Shown here: positions 34,901 to 48,583 of the stretch, piece after piece
How the letters are laid out: every line of letters starts with the position of its first letter
Numbering within the stretch: position 1 is the first letter of the stretch
DNA from: Nemopilema nomurai
Taxonomy: Eukaryota > Cnidaria > Scyphozoa > Rhizostomeae > Rhizostomatidae
Assembly (NCBI GenBank): GCA_003864495.1
Contig: ML133424.1
Location: forward strand, 124,001 to 188,000
DNA: 64,000 nucleotides
Direction of reading: 5' to 3'
Translations under genes and position numbers: made by a program
The notes under the pieces: generated by a model
What the model saw: only the letters and a program-made list of their open reading frames with translations
The model's database searches: none
What the model was told of the DNA's origin: nothing

Positions 34901-36972
34901 AGTCTCGCTGTCATAGAGCCTAACATTCTTATCCTGCAAAAATCACAGAAAACAAATTGCAGCTTGCACCCCTTAAGGATATAGTGGCTATAAGATAAAA
35001 ATTATTTTCTTAAGTATCTATCAGTAAAATATATGTATATATATTTAACTATCAAACAAACTATCTATCAGTAGAATATGTTTGGCCTAAGATTTCTGCT
35101 GTCCCTGAAAGGTCTTCTTGTAGCTTCATGCAACTGCCTTCATGTCAGTAAAATAAGGCCCTTATGAAATTATAAGTCTAAAAGCAATAGATTGGCTGAA
35201 GTATATCAAATAAGGGACCTTAATTTAAAAACAAACTTAAAACCAGGAGCAATATTTCAAAATACTAAACAAGAAAAGACTTTGAATCAGTTTGCTTTGA
35301 ATGCTTTCTCATTAACATGTCAATGTATTTACCTGCCAAGACTGTGAAGTTGGATATTAAAAGCCTTATGCAATAATGCAATAATGCAGACAGGCTTAGA
35401 GCTAGCCTTATGGGAAACAAGATGATGTCACCTCTATGATCATAGATGTTACACAAAATATATCCTCTAACTAACCTTTCCTGCAGTTGCAAAATATGTT
35501 CCATCATTTGAAAAGTCCATGGCTCCAATTTGATTTCCTGGTTCATCAACTGTCTCAATGTGAGTTAATTTTTCTGTATCCCAAACAGATACAGATGCAT
35601 CTGCACCTGGAATGTGAAGGAACAAGATGACAATGCATTGTACAAAACATTTCAAAGCATTAGGGAGTGATATAGAAAATAAACATGCAAGACTTTCTCA
35701 TACCTGCTGCTAAAAGAAGGCTTCTTGTTGTTGTTGGGTAGAACTTGACACTTGTAATTGGAAGGCCAATAAATGATCCTGGCAATAGTTTCCGAATCCT
35801 TTCAAGCTTCACACATGAAAAAAGCTATAAGAAATTATGAAGTTTTTAAGTATCAATAAAATGTAAAGATAAAAATGTAGAAAAGCAAACATTTCAGGAT
35901 GTTTATGTAAATCTAAAAAAATTACAAATATAATGTTAAAAAACAATGACAAATTAAATTATGGTTGAATATATCATTCATCAAGTAAAGTTTTAAAAAA
36001 AAGAGGAAAATGGTGAATTTGTATAAAGTAGATATTTTGAGAGGTGGCAAGGAAAAAACACACACTTTCAAAATCTTTGCCTGAAATATTTTCTAAATAA
36101 TTTCTACATCTAGAATACCAGGATAATGTTGAGCCTGGTGGTATAAAATGGTAGTCTTCTTTCAACCACAATCAATAACTACAACATTTAATTTGCTTAA
36201 TCTTCTGTCACACATGGTATAGTAGTACCTAAGTAGCAAAAAGGCCCATGTTGCAAAGAGCCTTAATTATAGATCACCACCAGACTTTTAAAGCCTTGAT
36301 GCAGTGAAGTGATGATAATATATGTGATTATATAGTGGGGAAAGCAGACCAAAATAGTAACCTGTATACTACCACTCCCTAAGCCAGTTGCAGCTCTTGT
36401 TCCTGAGTCTTCAAATTGTACACTAAATACACCATTGTCGTCTCCAAGCTTGAACTTCTGAACATTTCCGATTGCCCTTTTCTCTTCCCTACAAAGCAAC
36501 AGGCAGTTAAAATAATATTTGTATTGAGCTTCGAACAGCCTTGATGGTGCGACACAAAATGCTTGTAGCGCAACCGAAATTTTGTGCTGTAATTGGCTTC
36601 TCCTTAAGCGTGATTTTTCAGTGTGGAGAGGGTTTCTAACTTTGTATCTTTCCTAATAAAATATTAACAAGTTAACAAGAACTTGAAACGCACGTAACAT
36701 ACAAATAAACAAACACATATCAAAATGGTAAACTCGGCATGTTCCTCGATGAAAGTTTTTTTTATAAATACATGGGAGGAATTATAGCTAAGTAGGATCG
36801 TAGTTTGCTAATCTTTCTAGAAAAATTGAAAGTAAAAACATCACTTCGACTGCATGCAGCCCATCGAAAATTTAAGAAATTTTAACCTTGGTTCGTCCTC
36901 ATCACCATTGGCAGCAATTTCTCTCCCAACCGATAAAGCATCTTCAAGTCTTCTTTTAGAACTTGCAGACAT
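31977..36972 (-). CDS. WD40-repeat protein, 353 residues
   Basis: Nine exons with consistent phases: 36972-36887, 36488-36362, 35806-35704, 35606-35476, 34933-34851, 34228-34117, 33087-32962, 32687-32523, 32105-31977. The start ATG is at 36972 (MSASSKRRLEDALSVGREIA). Repeat signatures seen are ADASVSVWDTEKLTHIETVD, MDFSNDGTYFATAGKDKNVR LYD, LKFHPDDRDVILTAGWDHTV followed by KIWDIRTDG, GDEILTGSW, IWDYASGKVVEELPF and GGSGSNDIKIINRETQT. About six or seven blades fill nearly the whole protein, so it is a single beta-propeller with a short basic/acidic N-terminal tail. Such proteins act as binding platforms; the partner cannot be read from the sequence. It does not look like WDR5 or a G-beta subunit to me. 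It lies head-to-tail with HECTD2 and KDM3. Confidence 0.88.
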
Positions 36973-37260
36973 CTTTCAATTCAAATCTTTCTCCTCCAAA
37001 ATGGTGTGCACATTTTTGAGATCTCAAATAAGTTATTTACCACAGCTCACCATAACAACAACAACATCTACCATTTTAAGTTCCCGCCGTTCACTTGTTC
37101 TGTTGCGAAGCATCACGCGTAAACGAGGCCGGGGTGACAGGTGAATTCGGACAACAAGAGATTGCACTAACGCTTTATTCACCAAAATTAGCCCCTTATC
37201 TTATCTGTTTGGTCAATTTTTGAAGAAATTATTGCTGTTTCGTGAGTGGGTGAAGAATAA

Positions 37261-37464
37261 TCAACATATGAGCTGTTTATTTAAACCCTTGTAAAAGGTT
37301 TGCAGACTCGTCGGTAACCCTAAATCAATCCATTTATGAACTTTGGCTGCATTTTCATCCTTTTTAATCCGGCCCTTAACTTGAGTTGAAAAAGCCAAGC
37401 AGCACTTATCAAAATCCAGGTCTATATGAAAGACTTCTCCCCACCTCACGTCAAACTTCTTAGG
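37261..37464 (-). CDS. Possible terminal exon of an unidentified gene
   Basis: The minus-strand frame from an acceptor-like CTTTTCCTAAG (near 37465) to a stop at 37261 reads as ordinary globular protein (KFDVRWGEVFHIDLDFDKCC, then KVHKWIDLGLPTSLQTFYKG). Composition is balanced rather than repeat-like. No upstream exon was joined with confidence; the frame at 38560-38745 is one candidate. It could also be old transposon or pseudogene sequence. Confidence 0.25.
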   Translation of the reverse strand, partial: PKKFDVRWGEVFHIDLDFDKCCLAFSTQVKGRIKKDENAAKVHKWIDLGLPTSLQTFYKGLNKQLIC

Positions 37465-38559
37465 AAAAGATATTAAAATGAGACAAAGGAAGTAATTTGG
37501 TTGTGAAAGCTTGAAGACTATTTGTTAATGTCTTCTGCATTTTCCTTAAGTCAAATATTAATTCAAAGCTCTAAAATTATGTTCTACCTGTTGGTAGACC
37601 TTCCGTCAATAACCATTGCAAAAATACAAAATTATAGATTTTTCAGCATTTTGAAACCTCTTTCTACAAGTTGGCGGACATATATTACCATTCTTCTACT
37701 CTAGCCAAAGTCTCCCGTTTAACGTTACAGTCTCCAGCTATTCCCTCATAAATACGTAACTTTTTCTTTACCCAATGGAAGTTTTAGTAAATGTTCAGTA
37801 ATAAGCCTACCTCTTGAATGAGCAAAATATAATTTTGTGGATCTCAGCCATCATGTATATAAGCTTAAAATGCTTTCAACTCTTTCATGAAACGATATGG
37901 AAAATCTGTTAATATCGATAATAACCAAACGTTGACATAGTAAATGGCCAGTTGCAGATCACGAAAAACCCTAAAAGGATGTGTGAAGAGGGACATGATT
38001 TAACACCAACAAAATTAACCGAATGCTTCTTGTTTTCGTAATAAATAATATTTACAATACTGAATTTCTCTTTAGCAGCTTGAAACTGAATGACTGGCGC
38101 TTACCAGAAAAGGCGATGTGAAAACCCAAGATATTGCAATTAATCTAGCACCAAAGTCAACATCTCTTGTCATCAGCAAGTTGTTAGGTGGCTAGAAAAT
38201 GCTATTTTCCTTGTGTCTTTATTGTTAGGCTTATTCATTTTCAAATGAAACGGAATGAGAGCATTGTCAAACTATCGTTCTTGTGTCGATTGAGTCCCTG
38301 TCTTGTTATGACTGGTGCAAGGCTACTCCAAAGATGTTACTATTTTATGCAATAAAACATCGTTCTTGAGAAATATTTTCTTTCCGTTTAAAAGAACTGT
38401 TGAAGAATTTATATTAATCACTGTCATTTTTGCATCTGCAACATGTGGCGCAAAACCAGCCACTCAGTGGCGTTGAACGTGTCTTAAAATAAAATATTGT
38501 AGCAATTTATTGTAGCATTGTGGCAGGTTGAAGCATCCAATGCCGAATTGGTTATGAAT

Positions 38560-38745
38560 TCATTTGCAAAAATTTGCAGCAAGGCACAGTTGAGCTTCTT
38601 CTGCATTTATGATGACAAATAGCTCGTGTTTTGTTAAGCATGGTCTTGGTATGACCGCAGCAAAACCCCTGAAAGCATGCAGTCGGTTTGGATCACTCCA
38701 AAAAGTTTCAGCTTTGAAGATTGTAAGCAACAAAACAAGAGCCAC
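38560..38745 (-). CDS. Possible exon of an unidentified gene
   Basis: A 61-codon minus-strand frame with coherent composition (SDPNRLHAFRGFAAVIPRPC, then LTKHELFVIINAEEAQLCLA). No recognised family and no clearly phased partner exon. It sits just downstream of the HECTD2 stop, so it may lie in the HECTD2 3' untranslated region or be a remnant. Confidence 0.18.
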   Translation of the reverse strand: MALVLLLTIFKAETFWSDPNRLHAFRGFAAVIPRPCLTKHELFVIINAEEAQLCLAANFCK

Positions 38746-39130
38746 AGAGTGAATCCAAGGTTATTCAAATATTTACAAGTCAACTGTAAGAAGACTACAT
38801 CACGTTTACACGAGCCTGCAAATATTTTGTAATGGTCTCGTCACTTTTCACTGTAATTACAATATAAGTTAATCTTGGCGTGTTATCCTTCAGAAAAGAC
38901 CCAGGTTTATATATCCGAGGCAAATAAAACGGTTTAAAATCAATCACTGGGTAGTTGGTGTACTAGTAGCTGGTAAAATAAATTTTTGCATGAAACAATA
39001 GCAAATGACGGGGCTTTAAAGATCAATAACTTGTAGTCCAAGACATACTAAAATTAATTCAACTGTATATACATAACAGAAATGCTTGCTTGACAAATCT
39101 TTGTGGCTATGTTCCGAGGTCTTTACGTAA

Positions 39131-42100
39131 TCATTCGATTCCAAACCCCTCTGAGTTTGAAATCGCTATCGTCAGTTTTTGTTTCAGAGTTTTTCTACTT
39201 TTGTAGGAGGGCAGAATGATCTGGTTGAAGCATGTGTGAGCCATTGGTAGCCTGTAAGAGAACGAAGCGTTGCATCAAGACAAAAGTTTCCCCGGCTCAG
39301 ACTTAACAGCAAAAACACATTCGAGTGCTTTTCTATTCTGGCTTAACATTGACGGGTGCTAAATCGATGCATGCTTATATTTTGTGAAAATAATTACATC
39401 TTGTCGACGTTTTGCCCCTGCATCCGCGTGATTTTGAACTTCATTTCGTTCATTCCCCCAACAGGAATCCGATCGCTGCCAGTCGTAAAGAGAAGCAACT
39501 TCTTTTTCAGTTGTATACTATATCCACACACTACCTCCCAAAACCTCCTAAAAAACAATCATTCATCTTGAGATACTGTGAATAGTGATAATATTGCAGT
39601 TACAAGAAAATGTTAAGTGGAAAGTAGGTGGGTTAAGGCTCTTGGACAAGGTCAAAGGTCATTTTGCCAAATCAAGATATCAATGTTGGTCGATTCCAGA
39701 TTCCTTATATCTGCACATCTCCACTTGGCAATTGTCAAAACCGCACCAAAACCCTCTGTATGTTTCTGACAACATCAGCCCTGGCCAAGATGTTATGTTG
39801 ATGCAAATATAAGTCAGAAGCTGTAACGATTGTAAGATTTTTGCTATTGTTACCTGATTATTGGGTCATTTTTCGTAAACCCGTCGTAAACTGTCACCTT
39901 TTGCAAGGCCTCAATATCAAAATTAGGATTTCCACAAACGAGCATTTCAACCTCCTCTGGGCGCAATAACTAGTAATAAAGGCAAAAAGCAACTTTAACA
40001 AAGAAAGGAAAATTCTAGATAAAGTAATGTAACACAATTAAAGCCTTGGTGTCTGTCTACATTTCTATGCAAAGTCCCATTCTATGAAGACAGAGAGGGT
40101 TCCTTTTTTAACTTGGACTTCTCTACAAAAACGTGTGAAGTGGGCGCCTTTCATATCATATTTCATAATTACAGCCTTTCATACTAAGTATGCAAGAACT
40201 CTTTTTCTGATGTTTCTTGCAATTGTGATATAATGCAGTAAACCCTAAGAAGTAACTCGGCTTATGAAGCTGAAACCTTCAATTGATCCTAGAAAAGGAC
40301 TTGGGTAAGACGATCCTTTTCTTTTGAAACATGTATAGAATTGATTAAGATGAATTGTGTCACCATTTCTGCGTAAGGTTGGCACATAGAATTTGTTAAT
40401 GCTTTAGGGATGCTATTAACGGTGAATGCAATGCACCTTTGCGCAAAAGTACATTGATCTGCTCGTAAGACTGCTTAGAATATATTTTTACTGATGCTGG
40501 TGATGACCAGAAAGGATTTAACAAAAAGCTCGTGCAATTTCCGGCGGCAATGACGAGAAAGTGCTCAAAAGACTCACAATTAGGGCGTTTGAGGCGCAGA
40601 CACTGTGGAACCCATGGTAGAAAGCATAAAACTGCTTGTAGATGGACTTGTTCAAGATGTAGTTCACGTACAACTTTACATATTCTGAAAAAAGTACAAA
40701 GCGTATAATCAATAAGATCTCTATCTAGAACAAGCCATTTTGCATTAAAAAGACTTTCAAGCCAAGGCCATTTAGAAACGTTATCAAATGTCTTGTCAGA
40801 TTATCTCTGATTGGCGCTAACGTTTTATGACGTCACTTATCATCTGGTTGTTTCCAATTCTAATTTCCCTCGAAAAAATCGAGTCAAACCGAGGCCAAGA
40901 AAGACCAGTACGAGACACGAAGCAGGCAAAGAAGAATTTCGAAAACAAGAATCAAGAAAGAACTCACCATCTCTGTTCTCCTTGGTAACAGGTATCTGTG
41001 CTCCGTTTCTTTTCAATTCTTTAGTTACTACTTCTCCAAAACTTTTGTATGAAATCTACAATAGAACAGCGAACATACCCTTGAAAACATAACGTTGTTC
41101 ACCAAACCTGTTCTCACACCGTTAATTTTATATTGTCTCGTCCTTATTTCACCCTTCATGTTATTTCTCTATACAGCTTTTTGTCAATCAACTTTAATTC
41201 TGAATTATTCAAACATAAATAGAAAGAAATATAATATATATCTATTTTCATTTTCTTTTTTTTCAGAATTAAGTTTTCTTAAGCAATTGCAAACCTGAAA
41301 AGTTTGGCAAAGGTCATTCTCCACGTCTCCTTCGTAAGACACAAGTTCTTTTAATCCATGCGCAAGCTCCTACGAATTAGAGAAGAGCTATCAAGACTTG
41401 TCATGATGCCATGTGGGCTCGGCAATTTAATTCGTATGCTCAATAAGTATTACTATTACGTACAAAATGATCACTGATAGTTGTAAAGGCTGTCACCTAA
41501 TCAAGTCTCTATATAGTATTGTAGTTGAAATGGGCTTGCCAAGAATAGGCATATTATGGACGACTTTGTTTACATGAGTTCCACAAAAGTAAAATTACTG
41601 CCAAGATGAATTGTGCTCAACTATAATTGAGATTTCACTCAAGAAATGCTTTGGCTTCTGTGTTTAATTGATCTTTAACTATGCTGCTGATTTGCTATAA
41701 GCCGAGTTAATAAGACAGTGCGATATAACATTCGAGAATCAGAAGGATGTGTTCTTTGAGGAAGATAACTGTCTGTTCAAATAGCCTCGTCCCCGATTGA
41801 GAGGAATACGAGGTTGGCACGTACCGGGTTTACGTCATTGAGATCATGGAGGCCTAACTGCGCGATTCCTACAGGCGCTTGTGGGTTTTGGAAGGGAACG
41901 ACCGCAGGGCTGAGCAGCTTTTTATAACAGCAGAGCGGCAGGCGGATGTCAAGGTTGATACTGTTGTAAACGGCCAGGCCCATCAGCTTTGCAGGATTAA
42001 GGATGATAAGAACATTTTGAATAACGATTAACCCGATAGGCGTAGTGTATAATTTGGTTGGCAGACAATCAAGGAAGAAGGTAAAACGACTAACACGACC

Positions 42101-42818
42101 TACTTAGTCTAAAAAGTCAGGGGATTGGCTTATGTTGAGATTTAATAAAAAGAGTAAAATTTCCTCTTTTATTGAAATATTTTTCGATTTTTATGAGAAG
42201 ATACAACTCCAAGGAGGTTGAATTCGTGGTCCGTGTCGATGCTTGCACTGTTGAACCACCAGGTCCTTGTCTTGGCATTGTGCGTAAACATCCCTGGAAA
42301 ATCAAGGTGAATTTAGGGTTTTTGAAATTTCAGCACTAGCAAAATTTGTCGACTTTGCTCATACAACCAAGCTCTACTAGATTTTCATACCATATTCTTC
42401 TCTAAATATTTTTCTGATGAGCAGAAGAAACCACTCTTTAGTCAGTCCTCCCAAATCGAGACCAGGTTCCCCTTCGAAGGAGACTCGCAGCTTCTTCTTC
42501 AGGTCCTTCTTCTTCCGTGCAATCTGCAAATGACGTCATTAGCAGAATTATATACATGCATGAAAATCATCTGACCATCTTTAAAGTTAATGCAGAAAGC
42601 TAAGAATTAATCATCTAAACATCTGGTTTCCAACATATAAGTTTAGTCATGTTTAAGATCAACCATTTTCGACGGGTAGTTAAAACATTGCCACCGACAA
42701 CTCTACCAACCTCATCGAGAGAGTCGGACACAAGGTGCGATCGACGCACTTGGAGGTTCAGAAACAGCATTCCCATATTTGGCATTTCTCTTCGCTTCAC
42801 GTGCTTCACAATGCTTTC
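39131..42818 (-). other. hectd2: HECT catalytic domain of HECTD2 (exons 12-21)
   Basis: Residues about 450-822. The N-lobe begins around NMGMLFLNLQVRRSHLVSDS and includes GEPGLDLGGLTKEWF. The C-lobe includes FTTGSDRIPVGG and the catalytic L-P-M-A-H-T-C-F-N-Q block, with Cys790 in the last exon. The C-terminus, SNSEGFGIE, keeps the acidic/aromatic tail typical of the domain. No disruption is seen. Confidence 0.94.
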
Positions 42819-45800
42819 CTGTGGCGATGAAGAAGTAATTGCGTGTACTGTCATTTCGAAACAGAATAAGTAATGTAAATATTGTAATCCTGGAAGTAAT
42901 GGAAATATAATGATAACATTATAAATAAGTAATGCTGAAAGCGAAGAAAATCAGACCCAATTTGCAATGCAGCATTCTTAACCTAATACAGGTTGCCCCA
43001 GCTTCTTTTTGAAAATATTTCATATTATTTAAACGGAGATTTGGTACTTGAAATACCTCTCAAAACTAAGCCACTTGGGGAAGAAATAGATTCTTTTCTG
43101 TTTATTGCATTTAATGGAAAAAATGATGAACAATAGCCTAAATATATTTATGCGCTTTGAGTAGCTATAGCTAGAATTTGCAGCAATTAACAACAGTAAA
43201 ATCAACAATAAGCAACAATAAAAGGAAACACATTATACGTTAAGCGAAATAGTGATTGCTGCATACCCTTGCTTCAAACAGCATTTTCATTTCAGAGTCT
43301 TTCTGCATCACAAAGCGCTTTGACTGCAGACTCAACAAGAATGGATACTGGCAAAATGAAAATCTTCTGCAAAAGAATTGTGTACAAATTATAATTGCAT
43401 GATTTATCAGCTCAAATGGTTGTGATCTGGAGATTCGCAAGCTCTCGATTTGTCGAAGGCCTTGTCATTCTTGCACAGAAATTTCTTACACCATTTGACA
43501 TTATAACGCTAGAACTGAATTCTTCTAGCTGAATTTAACTCTCAGACTACGATTTGACTGCCAGCCACCTTCACAAGGGACTGTTCTGTCATTTTCAATC
43601 AATTATTAAGTAAACCACCTTACTTGCCGTAGCATCCAAAACACGTTGCTAACTACCCTGCGAAGGAGCAGCAGGCACTTCATATAGCGGTTGCTTTGCT
43701 CCCCCCTGCCTGAATTGCAAGATCGATGATACACTTTTTGAGTGACGTACGACAATTAAGGGGTAAATTCACTTGTGAATTACTAGTATTTGAGATATTG
43801 ATTGAATAGCCCCATGTTCCGCAGCTGGTAAACAAACGAGAACTCGACTGCTCTTCGATATTTTATTTGCGTCATCCATATTTGCATTAGGCGTACTTGT
43901 GATAGAAATATCTTATAATATGAAACTTAAATGCACTTTCAGGCCGTTTTTACTCGGCAATTAACCACGTGAATGTATTTCAATTACCCGGTTTGGCGCT
44001 GCCACGTGTCGTACTCTCTCATCAGGTCCATTCGACTGAGCTCGTCGCAGTAAAAGAAGGAATGGTCTACCACAGGAGGATGTATGACCCAATTCGCAGA
44101 ATCTATTCAAACAACAACAATTCATCTTTTAGTTTTGTTGCCTTATTATTACTTTGCTAATATGTGTTGTCTAGGCTTGACTCATGCATATCTCAAATCT
44201 ACTTACGCAGCAAGGCCAGCACTTTCACGGCTGTCTGTATCCACCACCGACACTTTTCTACCGGGGGCATTTCACTGACGTTTTTCGGAAACAGCCTTTG
44301 TGCCACAAACTAGATAAAGCAGAACATTGTTAAATTCGATTAAAACAAGGGTTAAAGAACAAGCAAAAGCATAAGAAAGTCGTGACAACTATTTAGTTAC
44401 TAAGTTAAAATTACCTAATTCTACTTTTATATATAAGTGCCACAACCCAATTAGACAAATTACTATTTAATCATTTAGGTTCATTTGCACAGCAAGAAAG
44501 GAGTAAGAGATAACAAAACCAAGAGATGATCCAGCGACAAACAGTACAAATGAATGTTGCCATCGATTCAGAAAGATTGGTACTCGCAGCACTTTTAAGC
44601 TATTTTTACATTTAAAGTGAAGATTATTGGTGGCAATCGAATGCATAGGTTAAGAAAAATTGTGAGTGTATTTCTGTTGTCAAATCTGCAATTTCTTAAA
44701 AGCAGCTAGAGAGAATTAACAAACGCTTATACCTGGTGAATAGATTTGATCATCCTTTTGAACTGATCAACGGGAACTCTGAGGGGAAACGAAAAAGTGT
44801 AGAAGAGAGCCACTCGAATTTTTATCATGCAGATTTAGGGGGGGGGGGGGGCTTGGTTGATGTAAGTCAGATTGGGCAGATTGTTGAATCCCATTTGTTT
44901 AGAAAAGCAGTAGGACGTCAAAAGAAATTTCAACAGATTTGTAATGCAACTGAAGCAAAAAATGTTTCTTTAATACAAGTACATCTTATCATTTTTCACA
45001 CGTGAATCTTTATTTCGAGCACAAGAGAAGAAGCAGTTAGAGTGAATAAACTGCTTTTTCCCACAAAATTGCACTTTTCACGTGATCTCTGCGAATGACT
45101 AAGTTTCCATTTGCCTTTGTGATACTTGTTAGTCTTGCTAGCAATACCTGGACTACATATTTTGATTGACCTGAGGAGTGATATTTCTGCGATTGATTGA
45201 CTATTAGAAAATGAGGCTAAAATAACTAACATTGCAGCATTGCTTCATGCTGCAAACATTTCATTTGGGAAATCTGCCATTTTAGCCTCGTAGCGAGTTG
45301 AACAGGTGAAATTTTTGCGGATGTTTGCAAAGGCGATCCTTGAACGGCCTAAGATGTAGAAAATATGAATCTAAATACAAACATGAGGCAGATGCTTACT
45401 TGGAAAACCAGAATATGATTGTTCTTTGATCAGTCTCTTGTATAGTGCAGATGTGTCGCAGTAGATGGGCAAATATAGTGTAGGTTGTTACATCAAAGAA
45501 CTGGGGGTTCTGTGAAGATGAAGATCGCTGTAAATACTTTTTGAATCTACCATTTTCTGATATATACCTGCTGAAAAAGCTGCAAGTTGTGGTTTTCAAA
45601 TCACAGGTAAACCAAAGTAAGGCAGAGATGAAAAAAAGCATTCTCACTCACCATTAAGAGTACCAGCAAGGCTCTCAAGTCGTCATTGTTCCCTGGCCTA
45701 AACGAATTCAAAGCGTTTTGATAAGTGGCGCAGTCTATGCAGAATAAAGTTTCAAGTTTTCAATCCAAAGCAGTAGTCTTTTGTCAAATTTACTGATGCT

Positions 45801-48583
45801 GAAAATTGCAGCTTTTTTGCTTAAAAATTAGAGAACTGCAGCGCATACCTTTTGGCATCCTTTAGTAAGCAGTTGATGATGGATCTTAAAGCAAGTTTTT
45901 GCATTTCTTTTGGCTGGAAGGCAATATTATTTATCTTAGTTTATATAAAGCTGTGTTGAAAACTTTTGAAACATTTTTAATAGTAAATTCTCAGTTAAAT
46001 AAGTAAGGGAGGTGTATAAAAATATATGAATATGTGATAAATTAGAAAGCCTAGTTGTTTTAAAAGAAGCTTAGTTTTCTAGGACTTCCAAGCAGCAATG
46101 AACGCATGTGATTTGCTTGAAGCATTTTCAAGGTGTCTTTAAAAACTACTTTAAGCTTGAAGGTTCGAAATAAATAAAATGAAAATATTCACTTACAAAG
46201 TGACGAATAGATTCGAAGACATATTCCGTGAAGTCGTAGTTGACTCCTGTGCAAAAGGGATCTGCACTTTGAGAAAGGTCCTTGTCCTAAAAAATTAACA
46301 TTTTACACTATTAGCAATGCTTTGTGATATCATTACTTGCCAACTTTAGACTGCTTAAAACTTCAATGTCATAATTCAAGCACAATTAAGAATGGTTTTC
46401 AACCTATACCTTAAACAGACAGATGATAATACGCATGGGGTATTAGGTGTTTTGTGCATATAAGTTGTGTAATCATGCTTATCAATGAATCGCATCATAT
46501 CACATGTCAATAAATCAAAACTACATAATAATATTTGTACACATATGGCTATAAAAAGGCACTAATGTCTTCATAATTACTTTATTTCTATGTACCGATT
46601 ATATTGTTTTTATATTTGAACGTGTAAATTTCGTGTCTGCAGAGATTGAACTTGGAAGGGCCTACTGACACAATTATGTGAATGTCGAAGAATATCCTGC
46701 TGCACCTTAAAAGATCATGCGCATCTTTATCAATTACCTGAAACGTCCGATTGACTGCAGCAAAGGATTCAAATGTTGATGTGAGGAAGTTTTCAACTTC
46801 GTTGTAGTTATCATGTGCTCTGGCGTTTGTTATTATTTCACTGCAATATAAAAAAGCAAGAATGCTTTGGACAAAGTGAAATGTTTTCGAAAATTTTACG
46901 TGAGGATGATTAAAGCGGGTCATATTGGCTTTGTATTGGTATTTAAGTATTCGAAAATTGAATTCTGCAAGTTACGAAAGATTTTCGATAAGTAACAGAT
47001 AGTGCGAGATCATCGAGAAAAGGAAAGTAGAATGAGAAGATCAGAAAGACAGTGATAACAAATAAAAACTTCTGACTCTACATGTAACACGAAGAAGTAT
47101 TTTCAAAGGGAATCATTTTCGGCAGACAATCATAAAGCATTGGAGTTACATGTGCTTTTGAGACTTTCTCCAGCCTACATAGGTCTTTCTCTAATTTGCT
47201 TTTGATTTGTAAAACTTTACTTTACTTTGTAAAACATTTGTCGTTTTCCACTAGATACGTTTTGAATTATATTCGTGACAGTATCCTTGCGTTTAACTGC
47301 CTGTATACCATGGTGTGATGTAAACTTGATCGATAAAATGTCCCAAGAATCTCTCGTTGGTACATTTCAAAATTCGTCATATACTTTTGTTTGTTTATAG
47401 TGTTAATGGTTCAGTTTTCTTCAGTTTTGTTTAAACATCCGTCTCGGGATTAGAAATATAACTAGGCCCTGGTGCCTTGTACGTGGTTCGTAAGAAATCG
47501 AAAGCTAATGGATGACTTTGAAGGCTATTCTGAGGGCTTTCCATTGCTTCACTTCAATCGTAGTTAAACTAACCTCAGCGCTTCAATTGTATTTACATTG
47601 CAGCGCCTGGGGCTGGCCTCGGGTGAAGATAACGGTTTGCCTTGCTTCTCGACTTGCAGTTTGCTCAGTTCAGGCATACCCGCATCATCTCGTTTCCCTT
47701 CTACATCGACAGGGGTGGCGACTCGTTGCCTTGGTGATCTCCGGTTGTCAACCACAAGTCTCTCCTGCGCACTGTCGAGTGAAAGGTGCTTTGGGCCTGC
47801 GTCGCCTTTACTGCATTCGTGTTTGTTCTGTCGTGAAGGGGTCCGGTCATCTAGTCTTGCCACAGGCCTTGTACTTGACAAAGTTGACGATGAACTCGAC
47901 CCGGTGGATATGGGACGTTTCTTAAAGGGGTTGCCAAAACCCAGAAAGCGACCATTCCTTTGTGTTTTCGCACTTTTGTCTATCGGCTGAAAAAACAATA
48001 TGGCCACATGCTAGGCATGGCAACTGATCTTCACAGATAATACAAAAATGACCTAGATGATTTGAAGTGAAAGTGCTATCTCTCATACACTGAAGGAAAC
48101 TAACTAACTTCATAACAGCCGCATCCGGTGAACCGGTATATTGCTCTAAGTATACAGAATGCTTGCTTTGATCAATGCGGAAGTTACTGTCGCACTGATT
48201 TCACTCTCAAAGCAAACCTAACCTTCCTGCGTAGAATCATTGAGACAAATGTGATCATAAAACGCAGTTAAAATTTGCATCCAAAACTCCTCCTCTCCTC
48301 GTCGCGTGTGCAGAATGTCATGATCCTCAGGACACACGCGTTAGCAATACCAACCTCAAGACAACAATCTTTAAATAATATCTGCATGTTAAGGGCACAC
48401 GAAAGTTTGATACATTAACCACATGAACAAACACGCAAGGGTTTCATTGCTTACTTGTTCGGCTTCAGCCTGGGGTTGTCCAGGCTGATCTGTAATCGTC
48501 ACGGCATTTCTCTCAGTCAAACTAAAAACTGGATTCTTTATTGGTGGCAACACATCCCTTGAGTTCTTCCCTAGAAGCGGCAT
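39131..48583 (-). CDS. hectd2: HECTD2-type HECT-domain E3 ubiquitin ligase
   Basis: HECT ligases accept ubiquitin from an E2 on a catalytic cysteine and pass it to substrate lysines. I rebuilt 21 exons with matching phases: 48583-48455, 47986-47574, 46840-46738, 46286-46197, 45913-45849, 45697-45652, 45509-45400, 44778-44733, 44309-44207, 44102-43988, 43366-43267, 42818-42711, 42523-42391, 42293-42205, 41986-41825, 41369-41295, 41055-40968, 40684-40578, 39969-39854, 39547-39398, 39251-39131. The total of 2,469 nt gives 822 residues (human HECTD2 about 776). The match runs the whole length: NPQFFDVTTYTIFAHLLRHI, KCRWWIQTAVKVLALL, RFSFCQYPF, LVSDSLDE, GLTKEWFLLLIRKIF, MGLAVYNSINLDIRLPLCCY, IYKQFYAFYHGFHSVCASNA and AHTCFNQIILPSYKS. 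The active cysteine is Cys790. The start ATG (48583, MPLLGKNSRDVLPPIKN) is the first in frame after the plausible 5' region. Exon 2 is serine/arginine rich and poorly conserved. Confidence 0.95.
44838..44850 (+). repeat. Poly-G run in a HECTD2 intron
   Basis: About twelve to thirteen consecutive G within intron 7 (between 45400 and 44778). A similar run marks the transposon-like segment at 54906, so this may be a fragment of the same kind of element. Confidence 0.6.

Larger units (their letters stand above)
36973..39130. other. Intergenic region between WD40 gene and HECTD2
   Basis: Contains two coherent minus-strand open segments (37261-37464 and 38560-38745), annotated separately, but no complete gene. 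A minus-strand AATAAA at 38506-38511, about 620 nt past the HECTD2 stop, could be its polyadenylation signal. The WD40 promoter should lie near 36973-37260. Confidence 0.35.

Noticed and set aside
47564..48007. Independent 147-residue protein starting MAILFFQ
   Set aside because: It is HECTD2 exon 2 read back through its acceptor (TTTTTTCAG at 47987); it joins exon 1 and exon 3 in phase.
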